In this document: positions 1 to 8,947 of the stretch, in pieces
Layout of the letters: each line of letters begins with the position of its first letter
Numbering within the stretch: position 1 is the stretch's first letter
DNA from: JAVHYG01 sp040390025
Lineage (GTDB): Bacteria > Pseudomonadota > Gammaproteobacteria > Diplorickettsiales > Diplorickettsiaceae
Length of the DNA: 64,000 nucleotides
Direction of reading: 5' to 3'
Assembly (NCBI GenBank): GCA_040390025.1
Contig: JAZJZD010000008.1
Coordinates: 50,638-114,637, forward strand
Translations under genes and position numbers: made by a program
The notes under the pieces: generated by a model
What the model was told of the DNA's origin: nothing
The model's database searches: none
What the model saw: only the letters and a program-made list of their open reading frames with translations

Positions 1-53
1 AGAACCGACTAAACTTTCCCTTTAAGTTGTTCAGTGGGTGTATTTTTCCTTCT

Positions 54-968
54 TTATTCGCTAAATTCTACTATGTCTTGTTCAGCTAAGCCGGTAATTT
101 CTTTAATAAGGTCCGGATCGAGGCCTTTTGTCCGCATGTTTCTAGCAATGGACATAGCCTCTAAACGTTTACCTTGCTGCATGCCTTCATATCTCAGTTG
201 TTCACCGATGGTCATAATCTTTTTCTCCAAACGTGGGGTTAAATAAGGCCTTAACTCATTAATAAATTTCTTACCTCTCTTTTGATCAAAGAAATTTAAC
301 AAATATTTTAACATAACCGTGGTGTATTCAAAGCCATCGTGCTTCTCTAGTGCTTCTAGCCAAGACCTCATTTGTTTAATAATCGTTTCATCCAGATGCT
401 GTGCAAACCGATATTTAAACATAAACTCAAAAGCACCCGCCCAGAGGTATTGGCATAATACGGGGTCTTTAATCTTACATACTTCAATTAGTTGGAGGGG
501 ACTATTAAAAACTTGCTGCATCACGTTACGTTGTTCTCCAAATAATTCATACCAATCCAGACTTTGGTTGTAAGGCTTATTGCCGGTATATAGTACGAGC
601 GGGTAAACAATCGGTAATGGATCATTAGGATATTGATCGGTATGCTGCTGGATGATACGCACAATATACTTTACAACACGAAACGGCAGTTGCGGATCAG
701 GTTCTGAAGTATGCTCACACAACAAATAAAGATACGCTGGCTTACCGTTCAGTATAACCTGATAGAGCATGTCAGCCGCACTACGTTTGAGATGTTCATC
801 CAGGAAAGTAGCATTTTGTAAGTTCAGTGTACTCCAATCTATCTGAGTGTGTAGTAAAGCTGGAAGATGTTGGTGGAAAAAATCTTTTGCAACCCGCAAA
901 TCACTCATAGATTTACGAAAGAAAGCATCATGTGGCTGATGCAATGTGGAGGACATACCTGTCACCAT
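54..968 (-). CDS. Rpn/YhgA family PD-(D/E)XK nuclease (putative transposase family)
   Basis: A 304-residue protein of the Rpn (recombination-promoting nuclease) / YhgA-like family, long annotated as putative transposase. The N-terminal stretch HQPHDAFFRKSMSD, then RSAADMLYQV, LYLLCEHTSEPD and the LPIVYPLVLYTG segment follow the family order. The Asp of SAADMLY and the Glu of LCEHTS are the expected metal-binding positions of the PD-(D/E)XK fold. The C-terminal part, with GEQLRYEGMQQGKRLEAMSIARNMRTKG, is the usual helical tail. These proteins are thought to nick DNA and promote recA-independent recombination; many genomes hold several copies. It stands alone, divergent from the biotin genes. 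A second ATG at 956 (MSSTLHQPHD) is an equally possible start; neither has a clear ribosome binding site. Confidence 0.85.
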   Translation of the reverse strand: MVTGMSSTLHQPHDAFFRKSMSDLRVAKDFFHQHLPALLHTQIDWSTLNLQNATFLDEHLKRSAADMLYQVILNGKPAYLYLLCEHTSEPDPQLPFRVVKYIVRIIQQHTDQYPNDPLPIVYPLVLYTGNKPYNQSLDWYELFGEQRNVMQQVFNSPLQLIEVCKIKDPVLCQYLWAGAFEFMFKYRFAQHLDETIIKQMRSWLEALEKHDGFEYTTVMLKYLLNFFDQKRGKKFINELRPYLTPRLEKKIMTIGEQLRYEGMQQGKRLEAMSIARNMRTKGLDPDLIKEITGLAEQDIVEFSE

Positions 969-1056
969 TTATTATTTTATTTATTTTAGATAATAATAAT
1001 CCTTTCAACAAAGAGCAAACTAAATTTTGCGGGAAAGCGATAAGAGTTATAACAAG

Positions 1057-1085
1057 TTGACAAGCAAAAGCATTCATTTTATGTT
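1057..1085 (+). promoter_or_regulatory. Putative sigma-70 promoter of the biotin operon
   Basis: A perfect -35 box TTGACA (1057-1062) is followed after 17 bases by TATGTT (1080-1085, 5 of 6 matches to TATAAT). This places transcription about 25 bases upstream of the bioB start. No clear BirA operator (paired TTGTAAAC/GTTTACAA half-sites) was seen, so regulation of the operon is unknown. Confidence 0.6.
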
Positions 1086-1115
1086 GCTATTTTTCTAATC
1101 ATATAAAAAGCTGTT

Positions 1116-2096
1116 ATGTTAAGCGTAGTTGTTCGTCATGATTGGCTGAAAGAGGAAATTCAATCACTGTTTGAAAAACCTTTTAATGATTTAATTTATC
1201 TTGCCCAATCGACCCATCGTCGAGCTTTTCACCCTAATACCGTTCAAATAAGCACATTACTTAATGTAAAAACAGGCCTTTGTCCTGAAGATTGCGCCTA
1301 TTGCCCGCAAAGTGGTCATTATAATACGGGTTTAAAAAAAGAGCCGTTAATGTCTTTAGAGCAAGTAAAAGCGGCGGCAGAAAAAGCTAAAGAACAAGGT
1401 GCAGGCCGTTTTTGTATTGCGGCTGCTTGGCGTAGTCCGCCAAAAAAAGAATTTGCCGACGTACTGGATATGATTGTGGCTATCAAGGCCTTAGAATTAG
1501 AAGCTTGTGCTACCTTAGGGATGCTAACAAAAGAACAAGCCAATCAATTAGCAGAAGCAGGATTAGATTATTATAATCATAACTTAGATACATCACCGGA
1601 ATATTACAAAACTATCATATCAACAAGAACCTATGAAGAACGTTTGCAAACCTTAGAGCAAGTGCGCGCAGCGGGAATTAAGGTTTGTTGTGGCGGTATC
1701 ATCGGTATGGGCGAAACACGAGAAGATCGAATAGGCTTATTGCAACAATTAGCTAACTTACCGGAACATCCTAAGAGTGTAACCTTAAATAAATTAATTC
1801 CGATTCCTGGCACCCCTTTATCTAATAAGCCAGCTGTTGATTCTTTTGAATTTATTCGTATGGTTGCCACGGCACGTATTATATTGCCTTTTAGCATGCT
1901 GCGGTTATCAGCGGGGCGTGATAGTTTGAGTGAGGAGACGCAAGCCCTTTGTTTTTTCTCAGGTGCAAATTCAATTCATTATGGTGAAAAACTATTAACA
2001 ACTGCCAACGTTGCGCCTGATCAAGATCGCGCTTTGCTAGAAAAACTAGGTTTAATCCCAGTGCTTGTGGATACTGAATTGAGTGCATGTCATTAA
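1116..2096 (+). CDS. bioB: Biotin synthase BioB
   Basis: Radical-SAM enzyme that inserts sulfur into dethiobiotin, the last step of biotin synthesis. The 326-residue protein carries the radical-SAM cluster motif CxxxCxxC at residues 56-63 (CPEDCAYC). It also has the BioB signatures AAWRSP, YYNHNLDTSPEYY, GGIIGMGETREDR, RLSAGRDSLSEETQALCFFSGANSI and GEKLLTT. Its length is slightly short of E. coli BioB because the variable C-terminal tail is reduced. It is first in a tight bioB-bioF-bioC-bioD run; its stop overlaps the bioF start by 10 bases. The ATG start lacks an obvious Shine-Dalgarno sequence but sits at the expected distance from the TTGACA promoter. Confidence 0.97.
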   Translation: MLSVVVRHDWLKEEIQSLFEKPFNDLIYLAQSTHRRAFHPNTVQISTLLNVKTGLCPEDCAYCPQSGHYNTGLKKEPLMSLEQVKAAAEKAKEQGAGRFCIAAAWRSPPKKEFADVLDMIVAIKALELEACATLGMLTKEQANQLAEAGLDYYNHNLDTSPEYYKTIISTRTYEERLQTLEQVRAAGIKVCCGGIIGMGETREDRIGLLQQLANLPEHPKSVTLNKLIPIPGTPLSNKPAVDSFEFIRMVATARIILPFSMLRLSAGRDSLSEETQALCFFSGANSIHYGEKLLTTANVAPDQDRALLEKLGLIPVLVDTELSACH

Positions 2097-3259
2097 GTTT
2101 CGAATCTGTTTTAACACGATATAAAGCGGCAGGACTTTATCGAGCGCGATCTGTTTTACGGCATGTTTCCGGTGTACATAAGGTTTATGAGGGAAAAAAT
2201 CTCGTTTCTTTTTGTTCGAATGACTATTTAGGATTGGCGCAACATCCCGATACTATCAAGACGTTTAAACGAGCAGCCGATGAATATGGATTGGGTAGTG
2301 GCTCATCCCATTTTCTAGGCGCCTATAGCCATATCCATTTTGAGCTGGAGGAAGCGTTGGCCGAATTTACAGGCTATCCTCGCGCATTGGTATTTTCTAC
2401 CGGCTATATGGCTAATTTGAGCATTTTAACGGCTTTAATAACTCGGCATGATAGTGTATTTGGCGATAAACTGAATCATGCTTCTCTAGTCGATGCCGCA
2501 AAATTTTGTGGTGCGTCCTTTAAACGTTATCGCCATAGTTCTATTTTGAGTTTAGAAGAACAGCTGAATCGCTCGCAAACAGGACGGCCATTTATTGCTA
2601 CCGATGGCGTATTTAGTATGGATGGAGATTTAGCTGAATTACCGGATCTCATTAAAACAGCAAAAAAGTACTCAGGTATATTGTTAGTGGACGATGCGCA
2701 TGGACTGGGTATATTAGGTAAAACAGGCAGAGGGATTAGCGAACATTTTGGTTTAAAACCCGATATTTTATCAGGGGGATTTGGTAAGGCTTTAGGGAGT
2801 TTTGGTGGGTTTGCAGTGGGTAGTGAAGTGATGATAGAAAACTTAATTCAATTTTCACGCCCTTATATGTATACAACCGCTTTGCCTCCAGCTGTTGCTA
2901 AAGCGACACATACCAGTTTACTATTGTTACAGACAGAAAGTTGGCGTAGAGAAAAGCTATGCCATCTAATTGACCGCTTTAAACAGGTAGCTCGTCAGTT
3001 AGAATTACCCGTCTTGCCATCCCAGACACCGATTCAGCCCCTCTTGATTGGGGAGCCAGAGCAAGCCATGAAGTTGGCCGCCTATTTATGGCAGAATGGA
3101 TTCTTAGTGAATGCTATTCGGCCACCAACGGTTCCGAAAAAAACATCGCGCTTGCGCATAAGCTTAAGCGCTTTGCACTCAGAAAAAGATATCGATAAAT
3201 TATTAGAACAAATAGCGATGGGTTTAAAATCGCTGGAAATGTATGTTAAATCAACTTGA
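2087..3259 (+). CDS. bioF: 8-amino-7-oxononanoate synthase BioF
   Basis: PLP-dependent condensation of pimeloyl-ACP with alanine to give 8-amino-7-oxononanoate (KAPA). The 390-residue protein shows the alpha-oxoamine synthase pattern: SFCSNDYLGLA, GLGSGSSHFLGAY, FGDKLNHASL (His131), VDDAHGLG (Asp202/His205) and the PLP-lysine motif SGGFGKALGSFGG (Lys234). The start codon lies within the end of bioB and its own end overlaps bioC by 17 bases, which suggests translational coupling within one operon. Confidence 0.97.
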   Translation: MSLSFESVLTRYKAAGLYRARSVLRHVSGVHKVYEGKNLVSFCSNDYLGLAQHPDTIKTFKRAADEYGLGSGSSHFLGAYSHIHFELEEALAEFTGYPRALVFSTGYMANLSILTALITRHDSVFGDKLNHASLVDAAKFCGASFKRYRHSSILSLEEQLNRSQTGRPFIATDGVFSMDGDLAELPDLIKTAKKYSGILLVDDAHGLGILGKTGRGISEHFGLKPDILSGGFGKALGSFGGFAVGSEVMIENLIQFSRPYMYTTALPPAVAKATHTSLLLLQTESWRREKLCHLIDRFKQVARQLELPVLPSQTPIQPLLIGEPEQAMKLAAYLWQNGFLVNAIRPPTVPKKTSRLRISLSALHSEKDIDKLLEQIAMGLKSLEMYVKST

Positions 3260-4127
3260 TAAAAAAAAGATTGCTTTTCGTTTTAATAAAGCAGCTCATA
3301 CCTACGATAAGGCAGCGGTATTACAGCGTGCTGCAGGAAGTGCCTTGTTGGAACGTTTACAGGGAATCCGCCTTCAACCACATACTATTTTAGATCTGGG
3401 TTGCGGTACTGGCTATTTTGCTTCTTTCTTAAGAGAAGCTTACCCAATGGCTGAAATAGTTGGTTTTGATAAATCAGAGGGAATGCTAAAGCAAGCTCAA
3501 TCTAAAGAACAAAAAGATAAATTTTCTAAACTCCATTGGTTAGGCGGCCAAGCTGAGTCCTTGCCTTTTCGGGATCATAGTTTTGAATTAATTTATTCTA
3601 ATTTGATGTTGCACTGGAGTACAGATTTCTCGGCGACACTTAATGAGCTTCATCGTATCTTAAAACCTGGCGGTTTATTACTATTTTCAATAGTAGGAGC
3701 AGATACGTTAAAAGAATTGCGCTATTGCTGGGCTCAAGTAGATGCTAATCCGCATGTTCACATATTTCCCGATATGCATGATTTAGGCGATGCGTTGCTC
3801 CAAGTAGCTTTTGCTGATCCGGTCATGGATGTAGATTACTTTACCTTATTGTATTCAGATACTTTTTCTTTAATGAAAGATCTCAAGTCGCTTGGAGTAC
3901 AAAATCTTTCTATAGATAGGCATCGTGGTTTAACCTCTAAAAAATCTTTACAAACGTTGATTCAATCTTATGAGGCTTTTCGCAGTGCGACTGGGAAACT
4001 GCCAGCTACTTGGGAGATTATCTATGGCCATGCATGGGCTGCTCTAGAGAAAGTTGTTGAAGCAGATCAAAGTGCGCAAGAAGTAAAAATACCGATTAAT
4101 ACGATTGGCGGACGTAGAAAAAGTTAA
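3243..4127 (+). CDS. bioC: Malonyl-ACP O-methyltransferase BioC
   Basis: SAM-dependent methyltransferase that methylates malonyl-ACP so that it can enter fatty-acid elongation and become pimeloyl-ACP methyl ester. The N-terminal FNKAAHTYDKAAVLQR is the BioC signature. The SAM-binding motif I is ILDLGCGTGYF (residues 49-59), followed by SNLMLHWSTD and the post-motif LKPGGLLLFS. At 294 residues it is a little longer than E. coli BioC. It overlaps bioF and is followed by bioD after 30 bases. The usual partner esterase BioH, which often sits beside bioC, is absent here. Confidence 0.95.
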   Translation: MLNQLDKKKIAFRFNKAAHTYDKAAVLQRAAGSALLERLQGIRLQPHTILDLGCGTGYFASFLREAYPMAEIVGFDKSEGMLKQAQSKEQKDKFSKLHWLGGQAESLPFRDHSFELIYSNLMLHWSTDFSATLNELHRILKPGGLLLFSIVGADTLKELRYCWAQVDANPHVHIFPDMHDLGDALLQVAFADPVMDVDYFTLLYSDTFSLMKDLKSLGVQNLSIDRHRGLTSKKSLQTLIQSYEAFRSATGKLPATWEIIYGHAWAALEKVVEADQSAQEVKIPINTIGGRRKS

Positions 4128-4157
4128 GCCTATCTTAAATATTAATAAAGTCAAAGA

Positions 4158-4850
4158 ATGGTAAATAAAGGTTTTTTTATTTTAGGCACAGATACGGGCG
4201 TTGGAAAAACACTTGTTGCGGCGAGTTTGTTAATCGGATTAAAAACAAAAGGTTACTCCACAATAGGATTAAAACCGATTGCTAGCGGCGCAAAATCGAC
4301 AATGGAAGGTTTGAGAAATGACGATGCACTATGCTTGCAAAAAGCAGCTAGTATTTTCTTGCCTTACCAGCAGGTCAATCCTTTTTGTTTTGCAGAACCG
4401 ATAGCTCCCCATATTGCCGCTGCTCAAATAAATTACCGCCTTACTGTTTCGGCTGTGATGGAAGCTTGCCAACTCTCGTTAAATTATCCTGCGGATTATC
4501 ATATTATTGAAGGCGCAGGTGGTGTTTGTGTTCCTATAAATGAACAGGAATTATTGACTGACTTGGTTCAAGCGATGGGTTTCCCTATCATTCTTGTGGT
4601 GGGCTTACGTTTAGGTTGTCTAAACCAGGCTTTATTAAGCTGGAATTATCTGCAGCAACGTAAGCTTCCGGTGGTAGGGTGGTTCGCTAATCAAATGGAC
4701 TTTGATATGGCATGTGTTGAAGAGAATGTTAATTTTCTTAAAGCTTCATTGCCTATACCTTGCTTAGGAATATTCCCATACCTAAAACAAATTAAGCTAA
4801 ATGATTTTTCTTCTTTAATTGACTATAAAACTTTGCTTGACGACAGATAG
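4158..4850 (+). CDS. bioD: Dethiobiotin synthetase BioD
   Basis: ATP-dependent closure of the ureido ring of dethiobiotin from diaminopelargonic acid and CO2. It has the modified P-loop GTDTGVGKT at residues 10-18, the KPIASGA substrate segment and IIEGAGGVCVPI in the middle of the chain. Length (230 residues) is normal. It is last in the bioBFCD run. The gap of 45 bases to the lolA ATG makes read-through into the next genes possible. Confidence 0.95.
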   Translation: MVNKGFFILGTDTGVGKTLVAASLLIGLKTKGYSTIGLKPIASGAKSTMEGLRNDDALCLQKAASIFLPYQQVNPFCFAEPIAPHIAAAQINYRLTVSAVMEACQLSLNYPADYHIIEGAGGVCVPINEQELLTDLVQAMGFPIILVVGLRLGCLNQALLSWNYLQQRKLPVVGWFANQMDFDMACVEENVNFLKASLPIPCLGIFPYLKQIKLNDFSSLIDYKTLLDDR

Positions 4851-4895
4851 CCGATTCGGTAGGGTCAAAACACCATTTTGCAACATATTATAGTT

Positions 4896-5522
4896 ATGAA
4901 ATCACTTTATCGCTTAAAGATATTGCTCATTTTTTTAATAGTACCTTTCCATGTCCTATGGGCAGATTCAGCATCCGATGAGTTGGCAAAGCTATTAAAT
5001 CGTTTACAAAGTTTACAGGCTAACTTTACACAAACTGTAATGGATGGTAGGGGACAAATTTTACAGAAAACTAGTGGCCAAATGGTTTTACAACGGCCTG
5101 GGCGTTTTCGTTGGGAGGTTAATCAGCCGAATAGACAATTGTTGGTAGCAGATGGTAAACGCATTTGGTTTTATGATATTGACTTACAACAAGTCATGAT
5201 CCAAAAACAGCAAATGACAGGAGCAAATTCTCCAGCGGCTTTATTAAGTGATTCGCCAAAAAATATAACACAAAACTTTAATGTAAATATTTTAATGGAT
5301 GTACAAGGTTTTTATTTGATTCCTAAAGATAAAAATTCACTATTTCAATCTATAACGTTAATTTTTCAACAAAATATGTTACGTGAAATGCGTTTGTTAG
5401 ATAAATTAGGCCAGCAAACTGTCATTGATTTTTCTCAAGTAAAGCTAAACCCTAATTTAACGCCAGAGACATTTCGTTTTGTTCTCCCCAAAGACAAAAA
5501 TGTTGAAGTGGTAAAGAGTTAA
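4896..5522 (+). CDS. lolA: Outer-membrane lipoprotein carrier protein LolA
   Basis: Periplasmic chaperone that takes lipoproteins from LolCDE to LolB. The 208-residue form starting at ATG 4896 begins with a signal peptide (MKSLYRLKILLIFLIVPFHVLWA). It continues with LQSLQANFTQTVMDGRGQ, QRPGRFRWEV and DGKRIWFYDIDLQQV, all typical of LolA, and ends in a domain containing DFSQVKLNPNLTPETFRF. An upstream TTG at 4878 would add six residues before the signal peptide and is less likely. In many gammaproteobacteria lolA lies near ftsK or serS; here it follows the biotin genes. Confidence 0.93.
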   Translation: MKSLYRLKILLIFLIVPFHVLWADSASDELAKLLNRLQSLQANFTQTVMDGRGQILQKTSGQMVLQRPGRFRWEVNQPNRQLLVADGKRIWFYDIDLQQVMIQKQQMTGANSPAALLSDSPKNITQNFNVNILMDVQGFYLIPKDKNSLFQSITLIFQQNMLREMRLLDKLGQQTVIDFSQVKLNPNLTPETFRFVLPKDKNVEVVKS

Positions 5523-5527
5523 AAACG

Positions 5528-6442
5528 ATGGCGCAGTCACATCACCATCATCACCACCACGCTTCTTTTGCTGTGACCTTGAACCTAAGTTTTGCTTTGG
5601 CCGTATTGTTAAATTCGGGTTTTGTAGTGGCTGAAGTCATTTATGCTTTTATTGCGCATTCTATGAGTCTGCTTTCTGATGCGGTCCATAATTTTGGTGA
5701 CGTTTTAGGCTTATTGATGTCTTGGGGGGCGAGCCATTTGGCAAAAAGACGTTCTACACAGCGCTACAGTTATGGCTATAAAAAATTAACTATTTTAGCC
5801 GCATTAGCTAATGCATTACTTTTGGTTTTTACCTCAGCACTTATTGTCTATGAATCGATAAATAAGCTCAAAAATCCTGTTGCTATCAATGAAACTATTG
5901 TAATGATAGTTGCCTTTATCGGCATATTCATTAATGGTGGTACAGCATTGTTATTTATGAAACAACGATTATCAGATCTTAATATTAAAAGTGCATTTTT
6001 ACATTTAGCCTATGATGCATTAATTGCCTTCGGCGTTGTAATAGCCGGCGCCGTTATTTATTTTACAGGATGGCTCTGGGTGGATCCCATTGTTGGTTTA
6101 GTCATAGTCGGTATTATTTCTTTAGGAAGCTGGAATTTATTACGCCGTTCTGTTGAGTTAATTTTGGGCGCAGTTCCTTATGGAGTTGATCAAGAAGCCG
6201 TCATTAATTATTTAAAAAAATTGCCGCGCGTTGAAGCGGTACATGATTTACATATCTGGGGTTTAAGTACACAAGAAACGGCACTAACAGCGCATTTGGT
6301 TATGCCTGACGATGGTTTGTCTGATCAAGAATATCAACAAATTAATCAAATATTAGCGGATAAGTTCAAAATTCAACACGTTACCTTACAAGTAGAACAA
6401 GGACAAAAAAAATATCCCTGTAATCAGGCATCGGTCTGTTAG
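5528..6442 (+). CDS. Cation diffusion facilitator transporter (ZitB/CzcD-like)
   Basis: A 304-residue inner-membrane exporter of Zn2+ or a related divalent metal, driven by proton antiport. It has six hydrophobic spans and the CDF metal-site motifs: HSMSLLSDAVHNFGD in span 2 and HLAYDALIAFG in span 5. The C-terminal cytoplasmic domain starts near RRSVELILGAVP and includes VHDLHIWGLS. The N-terminus is a natural run of seven histidines (residues 5-11), a likely metal-sensing or metal-buffering tail. It starts five bases after lolA and is followed directly by the TauE/SafE gene, so the three are probably co-transcribed. Confidence 0.93.
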   Translation: MAQSHHHHHHHASFAVTLNLSFALAVLLNSGFVVAEVIYAFIAHSMSLLSDAVHNFGDVLGLLMSWGASHLAKRRSTQRYSYGYKKLTILAALANALLLVFTSALIVYESINKLKNPVAINETIVMIVAFIGIFINGGTALLFMKQRLSDLNIKSAFLHLAYDALIAFGVVIAGAVIYFTGWLWVDPIVGLVIVGIISLGSWNLLRRSVELILGAVPYGVDQEAVINYLKKLPRVEAVHDLHIWGLSTQETALTAHLVMPDDGLSDQEYQQINQILADKFKIQHVTLQVEQGQKKYPCNQASVC

Positions 6443-7234
6443 ATGTTTTTTTTATTCTATATATTGATTGGACTATTCGCTGGGTTTTTATCAGGCCTTC
6501 TAGGTATAGGTGGGGGAACGGTATTAGTTCCTGGTTTGCTGTTTGCTTTTTCTCATGCGGGTTTGCCAGTGCAATTGCAAATGCATTTAGCGACAAGTAC
6601 TGCATTAGCATCTATTATTTTTAGCTCGCTCGTTGCAGTTATTCAACAGCAGCGTAGTTACGCTATCAATTGGCCTTTGTTTCGCCAATTAGCGCCGGGC
6701 ATGGTTATCGGTATTGTAGTAGGTGCTTTAATTGCATTGTTTCTTTCTACACAAGTTTTAAAATTATTATTTAGTTTATTTCTTTTTTCGGTTGCATTTA
6801 AAATTTTATTTAATAGAAGCCAGCCTGAAAGAAAGGAAACAATCCGCTTAACGCTGCTTAAAAAATGCTCACTCGGGGGTTTTATTGGCATTATTTCAGG
6901 TTTGTTAGGTATAGGTGGGGGTGCTATTGCGGTTCCTATCTTCCTACGATTAGGCTTATCGACCCACCACGCTATTGCAACTTCTTCCGCTTGTGTTTTA
7001 TTGTTAGCAATTATTGGCGCACTTACTTTTACTTTTACTGGCCTTCATGCACAAAATCTTCCCTTAGGCAGTGGAGGTTTTGTTTATTGGCCGGCGGTTA
7101 TTGGCGTGTCGATTGGAAGTATGGTGGTTGTTCCTTTAGGTACACGTTTAGGAAAGCGTCTTCCAGGTCGCCATTTAAGAAAAATATTTGCTTTATTCCT
7201 TTTAGTGGTCGGTATTACCCTTTTAATACCATAA
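6443..7234 (+). CDS. TauE/SafE family membrane permease
   Basis: A 263-residue membrane protein with about eight spans and the internal duplication typical of TauE/SafE (DUF81) proteins. The two halves carry matching GLLGIGGGTVLVPGLL and GLLGIGGGAIAVPIFL motifs, each followed by a STAxAS / ATSSAC segment. Members export or import sulfite, sulfoacetate or related organic anions; the substrate here cannot be read from sequence. The start follows the stop of the CDF gene without a gap, so translational coupling is likely. Confidence 0.88.
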   Translation: MFFLFYILIGLFAGFLSGLLGIGGGTVLVPGLLFAFSHAGLPVQLQMHLATSTALASIIFSSLVAVIQQQRSYAINWPLFRQLAPGMVIGIVVGALIALFLSTQVLKLLFSLFLFSVAFKILFNRSQPERKETIRLTLLKKCSLGGFIGIISGLLGIGGGAIAVPIFLRLGLSTHHAIATSSACVLLLAIIGALTFTFTGLHAQNLPLGSGGFVYWPAVIGVSIGSMVVVPLGTRLGKRLPGRHLRKIFALFLLVVGITLLIP

Positions 7235-7247
7235 CATGTAAAAATTC

Positions 7248-8060
7248 ATGTCTGAATATGCTTCACAACCCATTGGTATTTTTGATAGTGGCATAGGTGG
7301 TTTAACCGTTGCTAAGGCCGTCACCCAATATCTTCCGAAAGAATCGATTGTCTATTTCGGCGATACTGCCCATGCGCCTTGGGGTGATAAGTCAGCGGCT
7401 GCGATTCAAGCTTATTCAATAAAGATCTGCGATATGTTGCTCCAACAAGGCTGTAAACTTATTTTGATAGCTTGTAATTCTGCTTCAGCAGTTGCCCATG
7501 AACTAGTAAAGGAATATGTAGGACGAAAAGCAGTGGTTGTTGATGTTGTTGATCCGATGATCGAATATTTAGCTGAGAATTATGTTGATAAAACCATTGG
7601 GCTGATTGGAACAAAACAAACGATCCATTCCAACATTTATAGAAAAAAACTTGATCAGCGCGGTATTAACATACAGCTTAACACATTGGCGACCCCTCTG
7701 CTTGTACCTCTGATCGAAGAAGGCGCTAGCAATCAAGAGATTATGATAGATGTGATTAAATCTTATCTTTCCGAACCCTCTTTGCAGACAGTCGATGCGC
7801 TTGTTTTAGGATGTACTCACTACCCTCTAATTAAGAAGCATATAGCGCAATTTTACGAGAATAAAGCAGTGATTATAGATTCAACGGATATCGTGGCTAA
7901 GCTTGTAAAAAATCTACTTGAGCATCATGATATTTTATCAAATGGCGTAACTGCACAAAAAAAGTTTTATGTATCAGATTACACAACGGCTTTTTCAGCT
8001 TTAGCTCGCCTTTTTTTCAAAGGGCCGGTTACTTTAGAAAGATACCCCTTATGGGAGTAA
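7248..8060 (+). CDS. murI: Glutamate racemase MurI
   Basis: Makes D-glutamate for peptidoglycan. The 270-residue protein has the N-terminal IGIFDSGIGGLTV, the YFGDTAHAPWG motif and both catalytic cysteines: Cys76 in ACNSASA and Cys189 in LGCTHYPL. It follows the TauE/SafE gene by 13 bases in the same direction, so it is probably part of the long block that begins with bioB. Confidence 0.96.
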   Translation: MSEYASQPIGIFDSGIGGLTVAKAVTQYLPKESIVYFGDTAHAPWGDKSAAAIQAYSIKICDMLLQQGCKLILIACNSASAVAHELVKEYVGRKAVVVDVVDPMIEYLAENYVDKTIGLIGTKQTIHSNIYRKKLDQRGINIQLNTLATPLLVPLIEEGASNQEIMIDVIKSYLSEPSLQTVDALVLGCTHYPLIKKHIAQFYENKAVIIDSTDIVAKLVKNLLEHHDILSNGVTAQKKFYVSDYTTAFSALARLFFKGPVTLERYPLWE

Positions 8061-8108
8061 AGAAATTTATGGTAAAATGGCCTCATTTTATAACGTAGGA
8101 GAAGTAAT

Positions 8109-8783
8109 ATGACTTCTAGTAACGTCCTTTCAAGCCAAAGGCTGGAGTCGGTTTTAGCGACTAATGCGGTATTACGTAATACGTATATCTTGCTTGGGTT
8201 AACGATGCTTTTTAGTGCTATTACGGCAGGAATGGCCATGCTAAGTAATGCGCCGCCCTTAAACTCTTTTATTACCTTAATTGGTTATTTTGGCCTATTG
8301 TTTTTAACCAATTCGTTACGCAATAGTGGTTGGGGTTTATTGTCTGTATTCGCTTTGACAGGATTTATGGGGTATACCCTAGGTCCTATTTTAAATCACT
8401 ATATTCATGGGTTTACGAATGGCCAAGCGTTAGTCATGATGTCGCTTGGCGCAACAGGCCTAATATTTTTTGCTTTATCAGCCTATGCCCTGACTACACG
8501 GAAAGATTTTAGTTTTATGTCAGGATTTTTGATGGTTGGTATGATTGTTGCTTTTCTTGCCAGTATTGCTACATTATTTTTTCATATACCTGCGTTAATG
8601 TTAACCGTATCTGCCGTATTTGTTCTTTTGTCTTCGGGTATTATTTTGTTACAAACCAGCCAAATCATCCATGGTGGAGAAACGAACTATATTATGGCAA
8701 CGGTAACACTTTATGTGTCGCTATATAATATCTTTTTGAGCTTATTAAATTTATTAGGCGCTTTTAGTGGTAATAGAGAGTAG
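8109..8783 (+). CDS. Bax inhibitor-1 / YccA family membrane protein
   Basis: A 224-residue integral membrane protein with about seven hydrophobic spans and the BI-1 family layout: NTYILLGLTMLFSAITAG at the start of span 1 and a C-terminal YVSLYNIFLSLLNLLG with conserved polar residues. The E. coli relative YccA modulates FtsH; other family members are calcium-leak channels. A good ribosome binding site (taggag) lies seven bases before the ATG. A hairpin at 8782-8813 follows the stop and probably ends the transcript. Confidence 0.88.
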   Translation: MTSSNVLSSQRLESVLATNAVLRNTYILLGLTMLFSAITAGMAMLSNAPPLNSFITLIGYFGLLFLTNSLRNSGWGLLSVFALTGFMGYTLGPILNHYIHGFTNGQALVMMSLGATGLIFFALSAYALTTRKDFSFMSGFLMVGMIVAFLASIATLFFHIPALMLTVSAVFVLLSSGIILLQTSQIIHGGETNYIMATVTLYVSLYNIFLSLLNLLGAFSGNRE

Positions 8784-8813
8784 CTAGGATTTTTAAAAAA
8801 GCTAGCTTTTGTA
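8782..8813 (+). terminator. Rho-independent terminator after the BI-1 gene
   Basis: Inverted repeat AGCTAG (8782-8787) / CTAGCT (8802-8807), with an inner T5/A5 extension of the stem, is followed by TTTTGT. It starts just before the stop codon ends and would close the bioB-to-BI-1 block. Confidence 0.55.
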
Positions 8814-8947
8814 TTGGATCAACAATGAAATGCAAACCAAGCTAGTTCCTAAATAGTTTATCTAGATAAAGCCAGCGCCATGCTAACAGAGATTATTATA
8901 CTTTTTATCGAGACCCAACTAGAATAAATCTATGGCATTATCCTAGG

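Noticed and set aside
54..968. A complete insertion sequence
   Set aside because: The Rpn/YhgA protein is called a transposase in older annotation, but no terminal inverted repeats or target duplications were seen around it.
6865..7296. A 143-codon frame within the TauE/SafE gene
   Set aside because: It overlaps a well-supported gene and its composition (many Tyr, Trp, Cys, Arg) is typical of an out-of-frame shadow.
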